Positions 60,800-64,000 of a DNA stretch of 64,000 nucleotides are shown here, piece after piece. The translations under genes were made by a program, and so were the position numbers. The notes beneath the pieces were generated by a model that saw nothing but the letters and a program-made list of their open reading frames with translations, was not told the origin of the DNA and did no database searches. Numbering within the stretch: the first letter of the stretch is position 1; the number at the start of each line of letters is the position of its first letter. Origin of the DNA: Trichlorobacter thiogenes (GTDB lineage Bacteria; Desulfobacterota; Desulfuromonadia; Geobacterales; Pseudopelobacteraceae). Location of the stretch: the NCBI RefSeq assembly GCF_900167465.1, contig NZ_FUWR01000010.1, positions 1 to 64,000 on the forward strand. The letters are read 5' to 3'.

Positions 60800-61986
60800 G
60801 CAATATTCTCATTGAGCCAGCCAGCAAACTCCTGCCAGGGGATCGCGTTAATGCCATAGGGCATTGCCTGCCGTTGCGGGACGCGGCAGACCAGTAGGCC
60901 AGGTTCGCAGAGATCCGTGCCGGCAAGGGTGCGAAAACGTTTTAGGCTGTCCAGGTGGTTGGCGGTAGGCGTGGTGGTAAGTTTGATCTCAATGGGGACA
61001 AGTTTGTCCTTAGACTGCAGAATCAGGTCAACTTCAAGCCCATCATGGGAGCGCCAGTACCAGAGCGCTGGTTTGCGCCCCGCATTGGTATATGCCTTGA
61101 CCGCCTCAATCACGACAAGTCCTTCAAATAACGCCCCACCCATGGCGCCTGACAGGGCTGCTTCTCCGCTCGGCTGGCGGGTGAGGTAGGTCACAATCGC
61201 CGGATCAAGCAGGTACAACTTGGGGGATTTGGTCAAACGCTTTCCCAGGTTGTTGAAATAGGGTGGCAGAAGATAGAGCAGATAGGATGCTTCCAGAACA
61301 CCGATCCAGGACTTGGCTGTCGGCAGGGTGATGCCAATCTCCCGTCCAAATTCGGCGCTGTTAAATTCCTGGCTGTGGCGGGCACAGGCAAGGGCAACAA
61401 ACTGCTCAAATGCGCGCAGGTCCTTGATGTTTTGCAGCTGTCGTACGTCCCGTTCGATATAGGTTTGAAGATAGGCCCGCAACCAAAGATCACGCTTTCC
61501 CGGGGCAAGTGCTGGCTCTGGATAACAGCCGTTCCAGCACAATGATTCCAGGTTGTTATGGATTTGATGCGTCTGTAATTCATGCAGGCTGAACGGCAGT
61601 TGGTCAAGGATGGCTATCCGTCCGGCCAGTGATTCACCGATGTCCTTCATCAGGTGAAATTGCTGGGAACCGGTTAATAACCAGCGTCCGTTACGGTGAC
61701 GATCCCGGTCGATCCGCAGTTTAAGAGAAGGTAACAGGTCTGGCAGGTATTGGATTTCGTCAAGGATTACCGGCTGGTCATTAAAGCGGTCGAGAAAACC
61801 GTTTGGATCGTTTTGGGCAAAGGATCGTTCCACCGGATCGTCAAAGCTGACGTAGGCGCAGGCTTCTCCGGTTTCGTGCTGCAACAGGGTTGTCTTCCCG
61901 GCTTGGCGAGGACCGGTGACCAGTACAGCAGGGAACTGCTGCATTGCGGTTTTAAGTATGGTGTTGAGCTGACGTTGCAGGTACAT
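60796..61986 (-). CDS. AAA ATPase with DUF4143 domain
   Basis: 396 aa. Walker A in AVLVTGPRQAGKTTLLQH, Walker B in QPVILDEIQYLPDLLPSLKL, sensor motif RWLLTGSQQFHLM, and a C-terminal DUF4143 domain with a PD-(D/E)XK-like end (GLEVDLILQSKDKLVPIEIK). Such proteins are common accessory ATPases of unknown purpose. The ATG at 61986 is preferred to a TTG at 62022, although neither has a good ribosome site. It intervenes between amidase and rsmI genes and is preceded by an inverted repeat. Confidence 0.85.
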   Translation of the reverse strand: MYLQRQLNTILKTAMQQFPAVLVTGPRQAGKTTLLQHETGEACAYVSFDDPVERSFAQNDPNGFLDRFNDQPVILDEIQYLPDLLPSLKLRIDRDRHRNGRWLLTGSQQFHLMKDIGESLAGRIAILDQLPFSLHELQTHQIHNNLESLCWNGCYPEPALAPGKRDLWLRAYLQTYIERDVRQLQNIKDLRAFEQFVALACARHSQEFNSAEFGREIGITLPTAKSWIGVLEASYLLYLLPPYFNNLGKRLTKSPKLYLLDPAIVTYLTRQPSGEAALSGAMGGALFEGLVVIEAVKAYTNAGRKPALWYWRSHDGLEVDLILQSKDKLVPIEIKLTTTPTANHLDSLKRFRTLAGTDLCEPGLLVCRVPQRQAMPYGINAIPWQEFAGWLNENIA

Positions 61987-61988
61987 GC

Positions 61989-62021
61989 TGACAGATATAA
62001 AGTTTAATTTTACATCTGTCA
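61989..62021. promoter_or_regulatory. Inverted repeat at the ATPase start
   Basis: TGACAGATATAAA and TTTACATCTGTCA face each other (one mismatch) around about 7 bases, ending 2 bases before the ATG. It covers the place of the ribosome-binding site, so it could be an operator or an RNA hairpin limiting translation. Confidence 0.5.
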
Positions 62022-62085
62022 ATAAATAGGAATGATAGTGAGTTATCGTTGTTTTGTAAGTGGCTTAATGAATGTTATACAAGTC

Positions 62086-63351
62086 TTATTTCAGTGCATT
62101 GATATAGGCTCTGATTCCGTCAAGAATACCATCTGCAGTCAGGTCATGAAAGGACGGGTCTTTAAGATGAGCCTCTTCAGTGTTGTTGCTCAGGAATCCG
62201 ACCTCAGTCAGGATACTGGGCATGCTGGCTCCTACCAGAACGTAGAAAGGTCCCTGTTTGACCCCCAGGTTTTTTGTGTCAGGGTACTTGGCTTTCGCGG
62301 TTTTATAGATCGCCTTCTGGATCTCTTCTGCCAGGTGGGCCGAGTCGTTCAGCTTGTAATTTGCCATCAGGTCAAACAGGATCGCCTGCAGGGTGCTGAC
62401 CTTTTCCAGGCTGGTGCCGTTTTCCTTGGCTGCCAGCTGGGCAACTTTTTCTGTTTTGGCCAGGTTCAGGTAGTAGGTCTCAATGCCGGCAGCATTACGG
62501 TTGGGGGCGGCATTAGCATGAATTGAGACAAACAGGTCGGCGTTGACCTTGTTGGCAATGGCGGTCCGTTCTTCCAGTGGGATAAAGACATCGGTGGAGC
62601 GGGTCATCACGACATCCAGCCCCAACTCTTCCTTCAGTTTCTCCCGCAGTTTCAGTCCTATGGACAGCACTACATCCTTTTCCTGCAGACCGCTGTGTCC
62701 CACAGCACCGGGATCATGGCCGCCATGGCCTGGGTCTACTACAATTCGGCGGATCTTTGAGATAGCCGACGGTTTCTTTGCTGTTTTGGGAGGGCGATCA
62801 GTTTTGGGTGTGGGAGTGGGGGCGCTAGGTGGTTCCTGTACGCGGTTAGTCAGGCTGCTTTCAAGTTGGCTGATTTCGGTGCGCCGTTCTCCGCGCACAT
62901 CAATGATCAACCGGGCCGGGTCAGAGAGGGGGAAAATTTTGTAGTCGCGGATGTTGTCGGTATCCAGCACTACCCGCACCACACCCGGCTTGTATAGCCC
63001 TGCCCGCACACCTTTGAGCAGTCCGTCACCAATGGTAATGTCCCGTATACTGCTGCCCAGTCGGACATTGTGCAGGTCAATAACAATCCGTCCCGGTTTG
63101 CCGTTGCGCCCGGCAGTCTTGTCAAGCTCTCGACTTTCCCAGGTAACATCCCGCTCAAGGGCAATGGCAATCCTGGTGTAGTCAGGGTTTGACCAATGTT
63201 TCAGCTCAAGCACCTGGGCTTGAGGGGCTATTCTGTTTTCAGAAGTGGATTGTTTTCTGGCTGTTCTGGCGGCATGGACAGGAGGGGTGAACACAGCGAG
63301 AGTAAACAGTGCCAGCAGCAGGTATATAATCGATCTTAGTCTGATCATCAT
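62086..63351 (-). CDS. N-acetylmuramoyl-L-alanine amidase with AMIN domain
   Basis: 421 aa. Signal peptide (to about 27), an AMIN domain ([29 protein letters not shown]) that targets it to the division site, a Pro-rich linker, and an amidase-3 domain with zinc ligands: [16 protein letters not shown] (His), ERTAIAN (Glu), LFVSIHANA (His) and the catalytic Glu in LTEVGFLSN. It cleaves septal peptidoglycan in the periplasm. The ATG overlaps the mutS stop. Confidence 0.93.
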   Translation of the reverse strand: MMIRLRSIIYLLLALFTLAVFTPPVHAARTARKQSTSENRIAPQAQVLELKHWSNPDYTRIAIALERDVTWESRELDKTAGRNGKPGRIVIDLHNVRLGSSIRDITIGDGLLKGVRAGLYKPGVVRVVLDTDNIRDYKIFPLSDPARLIIDVRGERRTEISQLESSLTNRVQEPPSAPTPTPKTDRPPKTAKKPSAISKIRRIVVDPGHGGHDPGAVGHSGLQEKDVVLSIGLKLREKLKEELGLDVVMTRSTDVFIPLEERTAIANKVNADLFVSIHANAAPNRNAAGIETYYLNLAKTEKVAQLAAKENGTSLEKVSTLQAILFDLMANYKLNDSAHLAEEIQKAIYKTAKAKYPDTKNLGVKQGPFYVLVGASMPSILTEVGFLSNNTEEAHLKDPSFHDLTADGILDGIRAYINALK

Positions 63352-64000
63352 GCCATTTTCTTCAATTCATCAAGCAGATTCAATGCTTCCAACGGTGTCA
63401 TAACAGAAATATTCAGTTTTTTCAACCGTTCCCGCAGCAGGTCCCCCTGCTGTTCAAACAGGGTAAACTGGGCAGTCTCTTTTCTGGGTGGGGCGATGCT
63501 GCTCTTGGAGAGGCGGGGTGAGCCCTGTTCAAACTCCCCTTCTTCCAGTGTTTTGAGCACTTCTTTAGCCCGTTCTATGACGTCGCGGGGCATGCCTGCC
63601 AGGCGGGCCACCTGAATGCCGTAGGAGTGTGAGGCAGCACCGGGGATGATGGTGCGCAGGAAGATGACCTGATCGTTCCATTCTTTCACCGCCACGGTCA
63701 GGTTGGTGATCCGCTCCCGGGCGGCAGCCAGATCAGCCAGTTCATGGTAGTGGGTGGCAAACAGGGTGCGGGGGCGGCAGACCTGATCATCGTGCAGAAA
63801 TTCCGCCACGGCCCAGGCAATGGAGAGACCGTCAAAGGTGGAGGTTCCGCGGCCGATCTCATCCAGCACCACCAGGCTGCGGTTAGAGGCTGTGCGCAGG
63901 ATATGGGCGGTTTCCATCATCTCCACCATGAAAGTAGATTGTCCCTTGGCCAGGTTGTCACCAGCCCCGACCCGGGTGAAGATCCGGTCGGCGATGCCGA
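63348..64000 (-). CDS. mutS: DNA mismatch repair protein MutS (C-terminal part)
   Basis: The frame runs off the right edge. Visible are [37 protein letters not shown], Walker B in [33 protein letters not shown] and the C-terminal [20 protein letters not shown]. These belong to the MutS ATPase domain and end. Only about 217 residues of some 870 are in the window. Confidence 0.97.
   Translation of the reverse strand, partial: GIADRIFTRVGAGDNLAKGQSTFMVEMMETAHILRTASNRSLVVLDEIGRGTSTFDGLSIAWAVAEFLHDDQVCRPRTLFATHYHELADLAAARERITNLTVAVKEWNDQVIFLRTIIPGAASHSYGIQVARLAGMPRDVIERAKEVLKTLEEGEFEQGSPRLSKSSIAPPRKETAQFTLFEQQGDLLRERLKKLNISVMTPLEALNLLDELKKMA

Overview
The window reads as a chromosomal segment of a Geobacter-like delta-proteobacterium (order Geobacterales; Trichlorobacter/Geobacter lovleyi or a Pelobacter propionicus-type relative would fit). 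The assignment rests on the mixture of many sensor kinases, a cytoplasmic-type chemoreceptor, long-form HisG with a separate HisI, a fused LplT-PlsC-acyl-ACP ligase, and a moderately GC-rich housekeeping background. This is inference from gene style, not a database match.

Left part (1-32.6 kb). The window opens in the 3' end of an IS200-type transposase with its right-end hairpins. An amidohydrolase, a methyltransferase and a RhuM-like protein follow. Next is an AT-rich nuclease island (3.5-5.7 kb) bracketed by a diverged 3' fragment of aas on one side and intact aas on the other. Then come a three-gene cassette (membrane protein, radical SAM/SPASM enzyme, protein with a 17-Asn tail), a nucleoside transporter with a sigma-54 type regulator, a CsgG-like protein, a response regulator, a lipoprotein, a cNMP-domain/anion-transporter fusion, a DUF4349-like lipoprotein and an RluA-type pseudouridine synthase. 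A compact four-gene operon follows: TonB receptor, orphan substrate-binding protein and two histidine kinases. A terminator, a 148-bp MITE-like repeat, hisI-hisG, a chemoreceptor and a 47-aa protein complete this part. A PAS-rich hybrid kinase at 32.7-35.4 kb is broken by a 5-bp tandem duplication and an in-frame stop.

Middle (35.5-53.9 kb). An integrated element of about 18.3 kb is inserted beside a tRNA-Met(CAU) gene and bounded by homologous 36-bp cores (35/36 identical). It carries a P4-like tyrosine integrase, a RelE/HigA-type and a HicAB toxin-antitoxin pair, a serine resolvase preceded by a repeat-rich res-like region, and an HTH repressor with a perfect 33-bp palindrome. It also has a small HTH (AlpA/excisionase-like) gene, an initiator-like gene holding phased TGACTCG iterons, a DnaB-like helicase, a run of tiny genes with three tandem paralogs, a protein with eight IAG motifs, and a 2095-aa polyvalent protein. 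No capsid, portal, terminase or tail gene is present. The repressor palindrome recurs 12.7 kb away in front of a second small operon. The whole looks like a phage-plasmid or satellite-like element and is the best candidate for something undescribed.

Right part (53.9-64 kb). This is a core segment: tRNA-Met, tRNA-fMet, a SPOR protein, argS, a small Cys protein, ftsB-like, a UDP-glucuronate decarboxylase-like gene, a GxxExxY gene flanked by repeats, UDP-glucose dehydrogenase, rsmI, an AAA/DUF4143 ATPase, an AMIN/amidase-3 cell-wall hydrolase, and the 3' end of mutS running off the window.
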